64,000 nucleotides of DNA from Atherinomorus stipes (lineage: Eukaryota; Chordata; Actinopteri; Atheriniformes; Atherinidae): positions 155,724 to 219,723 of the forward strand of contig JALJCO010008634.1 of NCBI GenBank assembly GCA_023101725.1, written 5' to 3'. The notes below the pieces were generated by a model. It searched no databases and had not been told where the DNA came from. It worked only from the letters and a program-made list of their open reading frames with translations. This document shows, piece by piece, positions 1 to 10,232 of this stretch. Positions within the stretch are counted from its first letter, which is position 1; every line of letters starts with the position of its first letter. The position numbers and the translations under genes are program-made.

Positions 1-191
1 TCACCAAAGCATTACAGAGATAAAAGCCAATAAGCAGCAGCAGCAGAAACCGCTCAGCTACAAACTAGTTTTAAACATTTCTCTTTCCTTTGCTGTTTCT
101 CCATGAAAACTGTTTTTTTTACCGGTAAATCCACACTTGGTTGTTTGAAAATAATCTCTGAAGCAACACATGAAACACTTTTGGTTTAGAC

Positions 192-258
192 CAGTGATTC
201 TCAAACTTTTTTTGCAGGGCCCCCTTTTCATTGTAAATTATGTCAAGCCCCCCCCCAA
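192..258. mobile_element. hAT-like element end fragment
   Basis: The segment starts CAGTGATTCTCAAAC and continues with a GCAGGGCCCCC stretch. It matches the left end of the complete copy at 20910-21173. CAGNGNTTCTCAAAC ends are typical of hAT elements. No matching right end follows, so this is a truncated fragment. Confidence 0.55.
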
Positions 259-1113
259 GGCTTCGCAATCCACCGATTCAGGTACCAGCCAATACTGAAT
301 GACTGCCTTCCGCTGGCTCTGATTGGCTGAAAGTACTGTCAATCTTTCCCACAGGGGTCTAGATACATTCTACTGGCTCTAATGAATTGATCAATGTCTC
401 ATTCACCAAAATCGACCAATCCATTGTGGAGTTATGGGCCTGCATAACCATACACAGCCAGGTAAGGACGCTGTGAGGGCGTGTGCCGAAACATAAGTCT
501 TAAAAGCTGCAGTTTGAGGCTGTTATTGTTGTTGTTTTTTTAAAAGATATTTATTATGGAAGAATTACAATACTGTGACATGATAGAAAATAACATCGCC
601 AACTGTTCCAAATTGCACCAAAATGGCCATTTTGGAAACCTCGCTTGAACTTTTTGTAAAAATAAACTCTGTATTTCTGTTCTGCTTTACTTTAGAAGGG
701 GAGGTTTTTGCAGAAACAATGTCAACATATTTTACTTTGGATTGACAGAGATTAATAGCTTCTAAAGCATCATTTCAGAGAGTTACTAATGCTGAAAGTG
801 TGTTCTTTTTTAAAGGCGAGGTTTGACATTTTGCTGTGTCATCCTCATAAGTAACATATATACCGTACTTATATTTACACATCTCCATAAATCTCACAAG
901 TGTTTTCTTTAATTTGGCACCAAATTTATTCAAATAGGCCTTGTGGTGGCAGAGATACATTCATTTTAATTGGAGTATGCAATTTTGAGATAAATGGGCT
1001 TAGGATTCAAAGGGTTGAAAAAATTGTTTGAAATAAACCATTCATTCATTCCTTCATTCATAATGCCACGTTTTAATAAGGATAATAATTTGGTTGTTTA
1101 TGCTTTAATGAGG

Positions 1114-1114
<1 letters not shown>
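259..1114. other. Unassigned sequence
   Basis: I see no convincing gene or named repeat here. An ATTC-rich simple stretch lies near 1040-1062. Confidence 0.5.

Positions 1115-1141
<27 letters not shown>
1115..1141. repeat. Poly(A) tract, 27 bases
   Basis: An uninterrupted A run. It could be a retroelement tail, but no element body is recognisable upstream, so it is recorded only as a homopolymer. Confidence 0.9.
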
Positions 1142-1145
<4 letters not shown>

Positions 1146-2359
1146 AAGTGCATAGGTTCCACAAAATAACCTTATCACATAGATATGTTAATTTGGCAGG
1201 CCAATCGAAAAGTATTGGTAATGGTATGGACACTAGTCCTTGATATTGGATCAATCCCAAATCTTGCAGTATCGCACACCCTTAACTTCTCTTTGCTTTC
1301 ATGTTTTAAAAGATCCCCTCCAGTTAGCTTCCTGTCAAGCATGATTAGCTTCTGGGCTGCAGGGTTATGATATCTAAAGCTTGCCTTGTTGCAACAGCTT
1401 GGGTCATTGGATGAAAAACAATACTCAAAAAGTTACTGATATAAGACAAGACGGGGGATGTGGAGGCTGATTGATTATACATGTTCATGTTGTTGAAATG
1501 CACGATGAACAGGTCTACACAACCCTTGTCTGAGATCTAAGACAGTCAACCGAGGCTGACAACAGCATGCACTTCCACTCTGTGCCATGAAAGGCATCAA
1601 CTGCAACTGTAGGTAGTTCAGTGTGCAGTGATGTGCAATGTGCTGTGAACAGATGCTGCTGTGGATAAAGACCCTCCCTCCATTACTGCTTGTCATCGTG
1701 ACTATCGACTGAACTCTTTTTGATCTTAATGAGGATATGCTTGACTAAACATGGTACTATTCCCTACTCTCTCCAAGGTAGCTTCTCTGCAGCATTGTTT
1801 CACTGCATTTTAAGGATTTATTTTTGACGACAGGAGATGACTTTTGCTCCTTTTGCAGAAATCACAACTCATACCTCCACTCGATAAGTTTTTGTGTCTG
1901 CTCAATGCCAGAATGATAAAGAAATATGTTAAAATGAAGGACCAGGGAAAGGGCAGCTGGCAGGGTTTACCAATCATTAATGCAGCAGGTATGCCTCGCA
2001 TTGTTATCAGCTGGCAGAGAGCCAAGGCCCACACTGAAAAATAACAACAAAAAAAACTTATCAGGTGAAGTCGAGCCAGTTCTTGACTGGCCAGGCCCTG
2101 AGACCTGGGAGTGAACTAGGGCCACCCAAACATGGGTCTGAAATCAAACAGACCTCTGAGCAAAACATTTTCTGTTATTATTACAAATTACAAACTAAAT
2201 ATTACTAAATGACAAACTTATTCAGAAGAAAAACTTGCACTTAAGGAGGTGAGCTGTTCAGCATTGAACTGAACAAAAAAGAAGACAGAGGAAAGTGGGG
2301 ATGCACTCCACATTAATTAATTAATTTTTTTAATTAATTATCAGTGCAGAGGCACTAAT
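1142..2359. other. Unassigned sequence with AT palindrome
   Basis: No gene is recognised. A TTAATTAATTAA-type self-complementary AT stretch lies near 2312-2340, next to the start of the retroelement tail. Confidence 0.5.
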
Positions 2360-2852
2360 TATAACTAGAAAAGCACTCGGAGAGCGCAGACCTCCCCCGA
2401 GTGGCTTATGTCCCCCCATATTGTGATTCATCATACCTAAACTTTTATTGCTACGTGTCTTTTATTAAATTTTGTTTCTGTTTATAAAGTTTATACTGGA
2501 AAGTTTACAGTTCATAATGTACCCTGTACATTATAGAAGTCATTGAGATCTTTCTCGTAATTTTCTACCAAACACTCGGGCCACTTGCATGGAGTTATAT
2601 GCAAAAATTCCCAAATTTGGCCTATCTCAGAATGATAAAGAATCCTTCAAAAGATTCCTGGATCCAGAAGGTGGTCCGGATCACCACCAAAATTGAATGG
2701 ATTTGTCCTTGGGTTGAGGCACGCGGCTGGTGAAAATTTCAGGTCAATCCGTCCAGAACTTTTTCTGTAAAGTTGCTGACAGACAGACAGACAAACAAAC
2801 AGACCAACGCTACCCAAAACATAACCTCCTTGGTGGAGGTAATAATGATATA
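2360..2852 (+). mobile_element. Non-LTR retroelement 3' tail
   Basis: The stretch includes CTGGATCCAGAAGGTGGTCC, a run of ACAGACAGACAAACAAACAG, and CATAACCTCCTTGGTGGAGG at the end. This order matches the 3' tails of widespread fish non-LTR elements and the SINEs that share them. No reverse transcriptase is present, so it is a 5'-truncated copy or a SINE body. The exact family is not assigned. Confidence 0.5.
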
Positions 2853-3224
2853 AATAGCAGTGTTTATAGTGTCTCTTACAGCATGTGTGTTGTCCACGTA
2901 AGAAGATACACATTGTCATACTCTTCTTCTCAGCCTTGTCGATCAAACAAGGGAGAGGCTGGGGCAGGGTCACTCTGAGGCTTCCCATTGATCCCATCAA
3001 AACCCATCAACTGTGGCTGGTGTGTATGTGTTTGCACAGTAGTAAAAACCTAAAAGAACCCCACCCCCTTTGTCCTTCCCCTCTTTCTCCTCCACAACCT
3101 CCTCCCTCTTTTACCCAGAAGGAGTAAAAGAGGTGCAACTATGCACAACTCGTTAACACTCATTTTAAAGACCAGAGTCATCAAGCAGTATTTATGTTTC
3201 TGTATGCTTTAATACTAAATGCAG
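2853..3224. other. Unassigned, with pyrimidine-rich tract
   Basis: A C/T-rich tract occupies about 3058-3122. Nothing else is recognised. Confidence 0.5.
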
Positions 3225-3323
3225 ACATATTGGAAAGTGCATCCCACTCCGAAACTGTGTGTGGGCTCAGACCCTCGTCTCCTGCAATGACAGATAGAGC
3301 CGGTGCTATTAGCTCAGTGCCAG
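3225..3323 (+). other. Weak candidate internal exon
   Basis: The segment follows an acceptor-like AATGCAG and ends at a strong donor, CCAG then GTGAGT. It is 99 bases long. One frame is open throughout (phase 1 at both ends) and reads ILESASHSETVCG and onward. The composition looks protein-like but I recognise no domain. Chance splice-flanked frames of this size are expected in 64 kb, so this is only a candidate. Confidence 0.12.
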
Positions 3324-3956
3324 GTGAGTCTAAGAGTAAACAGAGCAGACAATAGATCCAGCCCATCTCCTCCTGACAGCCCAGCTCTCTCAAAGCCAGC
3401 CATTGTTCTGCATGCACAGTGCATTTGTGTGTGTGCATGTGCGTGTGTGTGCAATCTAACTGAGAATATACCCTACTGTATACAGGTAGATACACACAAC
3501 AACATGCACAATACATGCAATGACTCATACAGACGTGTTTAGGTGGTGCAGCTGTTTTTCAACATCAGTTCTTTAAATGAGTCTCAAGTTACATTATTCA
3601 AAATAAAAAAGGTAAAAGATGCAATAAGACTAAATTTAAATATACTCTATAGTATAAGCAGACTTACTCAGTTTGGAGAAGAAGAAAAGAATTCCAGTAA
3701 TCAAATCTTTAGCACAGACACACAGAAGAGAGAATTCTCTCCATCTGAAACACCTCAAACTCAGTAAGAGGACATGTTGGGCAGCCACTGTACATTAAAC
3801 GATGCCTAGCAACGCGGATCTTCTTTGGTTGACAAGATAGTGACAAAGCAGCTACCTTTGCAAATTGGCAGATATAACTTCATAGTATTTCCTCAAAGAA
3901 TAGCTTTTGTAAATTTTAGTTGTTTCAAATGAACATTTTAACATTTACATGCGTCT
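3324..3956. other. Unassigned, with GT-rich microsatellite
   Basis: A GTGTGTGCATGTGCGTGTGT-type tract lies at about 3426-3452. No gene or repeat copy is recognised in the remainder. Confidence 0.5.
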
Positions 3957-3959
3957 TAG

Positions 3960-4658
3960 GCCCTATTCTGACAGGATTAGTATTATCTAGGGACCACATG
4001 TAATAAAAAAATTACCCCCTGACGTCTGTTTTTTTCTGTTGCGCATTCACACGGGATAACTGAAGTCTGAGATTTGACTGAAATTCACAGACATCCAGCA
4101 GATATGCGCTGCTTATTGCCCAACATCTGCTCATACGTGTTGCGTTTCCATCAGCAGCACGTGATCATTCGGAGACAAATCTGTTTAAATAACTCACGGA
4201 CCGTCATTACCAATGCTTTAAGAACTTGCACCATGTCCACATGTTTTCTAAAACAAATGTTTCTCATTGTGGGAAAAAGCCATTTACAGCCATATGACTG
4301 TTGAAACTAGCCCTGATCGCTCCGACTCCAAAGTTAATGCTTTATCAACATTGTTATTTGGAAGGAAAACCTATTTTGCCGCCTCCATTCTTCGCCAAAA
4401 AGGAAACCAAATGCATCCGGTACCGCCAAATCATGTGTCATTTCTCTCCAAATCACAGAGACGCCTATTCACATTGGATTAGTATAATCAGAGGACCTCT
4501 GAGTTTAGCAAATTATAGTAGGTAATTTGCGGGGGAATTATTACATCGCAAATCACGGACATGGCCGATTCACACGGGATTAAAATCACACACAACCTCT
4601 GCAATTATTACAAATTACATGTGGTCCCTAGATAATACTAATCCCGTCAGAATAGGGC
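3960..4658. mobile_element. Harbinger-like MITE, TAG duplication
   Basis: Both ends carry the inverted repeat GCCCTATTCTGAC(A/G)GGATTA, which extends for more than 40 bases through CTAGGGACCACATGTAAT. The 3-bp direct repeat TAG flanks it (3957-3959 and 4659-4661). A 3-bp duplication fits PIF/Harbinger, although that superfamily prefers TWA. The 699-bp interior has no transposase. A partial copy sits at 14225-14503. Confidence 0.7.
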
Positions 4659-4762
4659 TAGGCTACACGTTGCTTGCATATTTTTATCACGTTACTTACA
4701 TTTAGCTTACATGTTGCTTACATGTTAGATTACCTTACATGTTTTAAGCTCATGTTACTTAA

Positions 4763-5241
4763 AGGGACTAGAGGCAAGATTAAGAAATGAGACTGGCGAC
4801 TGCCGCGACTGGCACTTCAGGTAACTGCAGCCACGAGCCAAGCCTTCACGGGAGCGTACACAAACTGAAGCTATAATGTTGTTTTCTACGCTTTTCTTCG
4901 TAGTTACACTTTTTAGTGTCTTGCAGTTGATCTGGATCATTTGCTGACGGAAGAAGAATCCATAACTATCGCTTACAGTGTTTAAATTTACCGCGACCGT
5001 CTGCTTTCTGTATCAAAACTGTCAGGGATGCGGATGCAGTGTGATTCGATGTCACATCCGCAGGGCAGCACGGGAAATTCAGCCACTGAATTGCAGCGCT
5101 TTATGCAACACACAGCCTGTTCAAGGCAACAGAGAGAGACATGGTTGGGGTCGTTCTTTTTTGTTTTTTAACACTTCATCACCCATAAGTGTTAAAAAAA
5201 CTGGATTGTTTATTCTTTTGTAATTCCTGCCTCTAGTCTCT
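4763..5241. mobile_element. TTAA-flanked MITE
   Basis: Terminal inverted repeats AG(G/A)GACTAGAGGCA are bounded by exact TTAA on both sides (4759-4762 and 5242-5245). TTAA duplication is the signature of piggyBac- and Kolobok-type elements. The 479-bp interior is richer in CpG than the TTACATG array it entered. No transposase is present. Confidence 0.75.
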
Positions 5242-5802
5242 TTAAATTAATTGTAGCTTACATGTTGCTTACATGTTTTTATCTCACTTTACTTACATCT
5301 ATAGCTTACACGTTGCTTACATGTTAGATTATATCTAGCTTGAATATTGCTTTTAGCTCAGATTACTTACATTTAGCTTACATGTAGCTTACATGTTTTT
5401 ATCTCACTTTACTTACATCTACAGCTTACATGTTGCTTACATGTTAGATTATATCTTGCTTGAATATTGTTTAAATGTTTTAAGCTCAGGTTACTTACAT
5501 TTACCTTACATGTAGCTTACATGTTGTTAACGTTACTTACATTTAGCTTACATGTTTTTAGCACACATTACTTTAACTTATGCTGCTTACATGTTTCTAA
5601 CTTAAATTTAGCTCACGTTTTTAGCTCATATTGATTTAGCTTACAGCATGTTGTTAGCTCCTATTGCTAACAGATTTTTAGGTAACATCCTGTTGCTTGT
5701 TACATGTTGCTTACATGTTTTTAGATTACATGCTGTTAGCTGTCATGCTGCATAAATGTTAGTAGCTTACATTTAGCTTCCTTGTTGTTAGCTCACATGC
5801 CT

Positions 5803-5960
5803 GATGAAAAACCAGCTAAGTACAGGAGCTGGTCTAGAAACTAGCCAAAGCACACCTTAGACCAGCTAGCTACATCTAGCTGGTTCAGGTAGCTAGCTGG
5901 TCTAAGGTGTGTTTTGGTCATATTTTAGCTTGACCAGCTCAAGCTGTTTTTTTCAGCAAG
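5803..5960. mobile_element. Small foldback element
   Basis: A perfect 23-bp inverted repeat at 5851-5873 and 5889-5911 is separated by a 15-base loop. Weaker outer inverted ends read CTGATGAAAAACCAGCT and AGCTGTTTTTTTCAGCAAG. The repeated CCAGCT motif resembles fish elements built from AGCTGGTT minisatellite units. Confidence 0.6.
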
Positions 5961-6748
5961 GGTAGCCTATGTGTTACCTTGTATGTGGCTTAAATGTGAT
6001 TAGCTTACATTTAGCCTACAGATTAACCTTTTGTGCCTGACATCACGCTCTTCAGTGGAATGCCGACTCCATCATGACAGATGTAAAAACAATGTTATCA
6101 TTTAAGCTCATTGAAAATCAACAGTTGGTAACCTAATTTTCAAGCTTTCATTTAGCTGTCATTTTACTAAAACTAAAAAACAAAAAAATGGTCATTGTGT
6201 GCTGCACAGTCGACTGCAAACAACAATGTAAACCAACCTTTGTATTTTATCTTATACCTTTGATGATGATAGAAGACAGTGATTGTAGCATAGCACCTTG
6301 TCCTAGTGACCCAGCTAGATACAACAAACTGTTAAGCATCCAGACTTTTGTACTCTTTTAAGTCTGCTCCAGAGTAAGGAAATACGCTGTTTGGTATAAA
6401 TTGTGGGGCATAAGGGAAAATTTGGCAATTCGAACAGAGCGACAGAAAGGTAAGGGTTGGTTTCTAAGCTAGCTGTTTCTAACTTATGTAAACATCGCTG
6501 CCTATGAGCCCCAACAAGAGATGCTACCACCACCGATGAATTAGCTTGATTTGAACTAGAAGCAGCAATGGCCAAATTGTTAAAACAAGTTGGAAAAACT
6601 TGTAAAAACAACATCAGTCTCTAATTTTTCCCTCTGTTTAATGTTCCCGTTGTTCACTTCTGACGTCCGCCATGGCGTTCCTGCGTGATTAGGTGACGTA
6701 GTTGCAAATGATCAAGTCTTAGCTTACATTTAACTTCCGTAGTCTTAA

Positions 6749-7297
6749 AGGTTGAATATGGAATACGGACGGAACAGCGACATTACGTGTGTCTAGGTTG
6801 TAGTAGAAATGGCAGAAAAACAACCCCAGTAGCTGGGATGCCAGGCTCGCTGCCGATACGCAAGTGACCAACAGTCTGCAGCATGTCCAACAAGTAACGC
6901 AGAGGAGTTTAAGGCTATAACTGACAGCTAACGTTTGCCACGTTAGCAAACAAGTTTGCTTTCCAATCCAGGAAAACATTTATGTTGGTCCATTTAGTGT
7001 AGTCTTCAACTAAATTTACTCCAGTTTTTTTGTTCTGTGCCAGCCAACTGTGCCCAACATAGTATAGCCACACAGAGATCATATTTGGCAACCTGCAATG
7101 GTGGCGTGTATTGGCTTATAGAAGTAAATATAATGCCATTGTCAAACCCGTAAAAATGTATTTCATAATTATTTTTAGGCTAAATATAATTTTTCTAGGA
7201 AATGTACTTTCATTCTGTACCCCCCAAACGACCTGTGGAGTTTTTTTTTTTTTTTTTTTTTAAACAGCTTTTAATAACAATGTTCCATATTCAACCT
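6749..7297. mobile_element. Second TTAA-flanked MITE
   Basis: Terminal inverted repeats AGGTTGAATATGGAA are flanked by exact TTAA (6745-6748 and 7298-7301). The length is 549 bp and there is no transposase. Its termini differ from those of the element at 4763-5241, so it is a separate family. A T-run lies just inside the right end. Confidence 0.75.
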
Positions 7298-7640
7298 TTA
7301 ACTTAGATCCCTTAAATGTTTGCTCATTTGTTGTGTTATCGGACTTGTTGCTTACATGTTAGCTTATATTAAACTAACATATAGCAAAAAAAGAATTAAA
7401 AGTAAAACAAAGGTGTATGCATGTTTGATGTATCTAAAACTGAAATATTACATGGCTTACAGTGTATGACCTCAATCCCATTTAGCACAACAATCTTAAT
7501 GCTAATATCTTCGTACTCTATTAAGCTATTAAGGTAGTTGCCCATCCAAACAATGTTTAGCATTTTTATTTCTTGTTTATGCTTTTTTTTTTTTTTTTTT
7601 TCTATTTTCATAACATGTCCTCCTTACATATCAGCTCACA

Positions 7641-8742
7641 GCTCATCAGGGGTATTTGGATGGCTACAGTGAGATCTATCGTGATCCTGTAACTTTAGAA
7701 TAAGAGCAGTTGAGGAGGTTTTTGTGGCAGTTTTAAGAGAATATCCCTGACTGAGCTTAACGTCCACACCTCCTCCTTAGCTGTTCTCTCTCCTCCCATC
7801 CACCATATTGTGCAAACACACCATGTAAACAGCTGAGAGGAGCATGTGTATGCGTGTATGAGTGTGTGAGGGCCATATAGAAATATATGTCTCTGTATTA
7901 GGGACAACAAAAAGACTTTGAGTAAAACTATCCAAGAAAAAGAAATCAGAAAAGATGTGAAGGGAAAAGATAATCCAAAGGATTCAAAGTTAGAGATAAT
8001 GAGGCAGAATCACAGAGGCCTTTGTCTTTCTTATCCTCTCCTCATAGGTGTCTCACACTTTAACCCCATGACTTCTTCACCTCTCAAACCCCCAATCAAC
8101 CAGCCCCCTCTCCTCCCTCCACACCCTTCCCCATTCATCCCTCCATCTCGTCATCCCTCTGCCCTGCGCTCCATCCCAATGCAAACACTCCTCAGTGCTG
8201 TGGGACAAAGCACGGATGAATAATGGCAGTGAAATGTCACCATTTCTTCATGGCTGCCACCTCCTCCCCTCGCTCCCCGCCAGAGCCGAGCCCAAGGTTA
8301 ACCATTAACCAGCACCTGAACCTGGAACAATGAGCAGAGCGACAGAGGAAAGGTACAAGCAGGAGAGGAAGAATACATTTTGTTTTTATATAAGAGCACA
8401 GACCTTTTAAACTTGTAATGTAACTCAAAGTTTTCTAAAATTTAATTTCTGATAACATAAGGTCAAGTTTTTGTCCATTATGCCAGATTAAACAGTTAAT
8501 GATTAAAAAAATAAGTTCCCATTTGAATTAATGTTGTTTTCACCAACCTGTAATGCTATTGTTTGTCAGTCTTCTTACAAGTAATAACCATGTTTACATG
8601 GACACAAATATTCAGATTAAAAGCCTGACTGGAATAAAAATGTTGAATGTAATACATCAGAATCTGTCCATCACATTCATTCAGATTAAAATTTCCTTGG
8701 GATTTAAGCCTGTGGGATGCAGATCGTTGTACTGATCAGCAT
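7641..8742. other. Mostly unassigned
   Basis: A C-rich stretch lies near 8040-8180. The segment at about 8590-8710 has repeated CAGATTAAAA motifs after GTTTACATGGA and may be a MITE remnant. No gene is recognised. Confidence 0.4.
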
Positions 8743-8893
8743 TCATAAAACCACATATTCCAAGATATGGGTAGAAATAATAATTGGCATGGCAATGACA
8801 AGCTATATCATATTTCTGGAATATCTGACTTAAAGGAAGTAGACAGCGGGAGAACAGAAGGGGACCGTGGACAGAGCCTTGTGGGACCCCCAA
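8743..8893 (-). pseudogene. LINE reverse-transcriptase fragment
   Basis: Read on the minus strand, it starts GVPQGSVHGPLLFS and continues LLPLSQIFQKYDIACHC. This matches the conserved GVPQGSVLGPLLFS block and the following linker of L2/CR1-like LINE reverse transcriptases. Where the catalytic YADD box is expected the sequence reads HANYY, so the active site is lost. Only about 50 codons of a normally roughly 900-residue polyprotein remain. It is a decayed, 5'- and 3'-truncated copy with no function of its own. An oppositely oriented LINE-like scrap lies just downstream at 9003-9095. Confidence 0.7.
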
Positions 8894-9002
8894 AAAAGAG
8901 CAGAAGAGGTGGAGGAGAATATCCCTAGCTGAACCACAGAAGATCTGTTAAACATGACCGCAACTACACACTGGTTCCAGAGAGAGAATAGATGATAATA
9001 TC

Positions 9003-9095
9003 CTATTGATTGTCTACAAATCCCAGAATGGTTTAGGCCCAGAAAACATCTGTGATATATTCAGAGTAGACGAAACATGGAGAAGCAGCAGTTAG
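9003..9095 (+). pseudogene. LINE reverse-transcriptase C-terminal scrap
   Basis: The plus-strand frame reads LIVYKSQNGLGPENICDIF, then VDETWRSSS and a stop. This resembles the YKSLNGLAP(x)YLSDLF region near the C-terminus of L2-like LINE proteins, which is usually followed by an RSLRSS motif. It is on the opposite strand from the fragment at 8743-8893, so the two are not one continuous gene. It may be two insertions or a rearranged copy. The match is short and the assignment tentative. Confidence 0.4.
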
Positions 9096-10048
9096 CTGCT
9101 ACGCTGCACGTTCAATTCCCCAGTGTAAAATTTGAGTTGTTAAATAATATAAACTCTTTCAGAATAATTCTAACAACGTCCCCTGATGACCAGTAGTGCT
9201 GGTGAAAATGTTCAAGATAAGTTTTCTCTTTTTTAGTGTATAATGTTTAGTGTCAAAAACCCCCAAAAATTACTCTAAGAGTACTCAGGAAGACTCCACC
9301 CTCTTCCGCTTCAATATTTCCCATCATGCTTTGTTCCCTTGTTCAGTCCTGCCCCGTGAGTTAAGTATATGTGATTCCTTTAGGTTGCCTTGGTGTGAAG
9401 ATAATTGAAACAGATAAGAAGTAACTGTTAGACAACTGTTAAGGTATAACCTCTCCACAACTCTGCCAAACTGTTGCAAGGCCATCCTAGGATTTCTGGC
9501 TCAGTGCTTGGTGGGAACTGAGTTAATATTCATAGTTTACATCTATTTATATTAGAGATGGGATTTATGGCACTTTGAAGGGAGCTGGATCTTGAGGAGC
9601 CAATACTTCTATAGAACCAGTCATAAGACTGTGTTGTTGTTATTTTTCATTCATTATTTTTTATGCTAGAATTCAGTCAACAGTAGTTAATCTTTATCCA
9701 GTAAATAATCATCGGAAGCCACTTATTAGGCAAGATTTGGATCAGAATATTTCAGGTTTACATACTCCATCAATATATACTCAGTTGGTGGGAAATATTC
9801 TGAATTGTGGGTAATAATTTTCATTCATGTTGTGTTTTTATTGTAAGCATTTTATAATGTAGCTCCATATACCCAAGCTCTGACATTGAGATCACTATTT
9901 TGGATTTTTACTCATCAAAACAATTTGTTGTGGCACAACAAAAACTAAGCTGGAAAGAATTCACTTTCATGCAAAACAACGTTACTCAAAAAATTTTCAC
10001 AGAAGGACATTTAGGCAAAAGCTAGAAAAACGGCTAATGAAAAAACAA
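9096..10048. other. Unassigned, AT-rich
   Basis: No recognised gene or repeat copy. The last 150 bases run into the THAP remnant and may belong to its parent element. Confidence 0.4.
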
Positions 10049-10229
10049 ATGCCCAGAAGCTGCACTGTGTATGGCTGCCATAAACATAACTACAACATGG
10101 ACAAGAGAAAAAGTTTTTTCTAGTTCCTAAAACAACAGAAAAAAGCCCAGAATGATGTGATAAATGGCTAACTGCTATCAAACGCATCAATGCTGACAGT
10201 TCACACTTGAGTTCATCGAAACATCTAAC
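10049..10229 (+). pseudogene. Degenerate THAP-domain exon
   Basis: The frame begins MPRSCTVYGCHKHN, a canonical THAP zinc-finger start (M-P-x-x-C-x-V-x-x-C). It continues KRKSFF with an in-frame TAG at about 10112-10114, then FLKQQKKAQ. After a frameshift it reads WLTAIKRINADSS, matching the conserved W and the helix after it. The second zinc pair (C-x2-H-F) is missing because the Harbinger-like element at 10233 begins where it should follow. THAP domains bind DNA and occur in host proteins and in P-element-like, Kolobok and related transposases. A relic transposon exon is more likely than a host gene. Confidence 0.65.
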
Positions 10230-10232
10230 AAT

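Larger units (their letters stand above)
4670..7640 (+). repeat. Degenerate TTACATGTT tandem region
   Basis: Units of the form TAGCTTACATGTTGCTTACA recur with variable spacing at 4670-4760, 5250-5800, 5970-6030, 6720-6735 and 7340-7380. Higher-order units can be seen, for example CTCACTTTACTTACATCTAT repeating about every 120 bases. Other elements inserted into it break the array into blocks. Confidence 0.75.

Noticed and set aside
5250..5800. Spaced repeats resembling a CRISPR array
   Set aside because: Units are short and degenerate with no constant-length spacers, and the organism is clearly eukaryotic.
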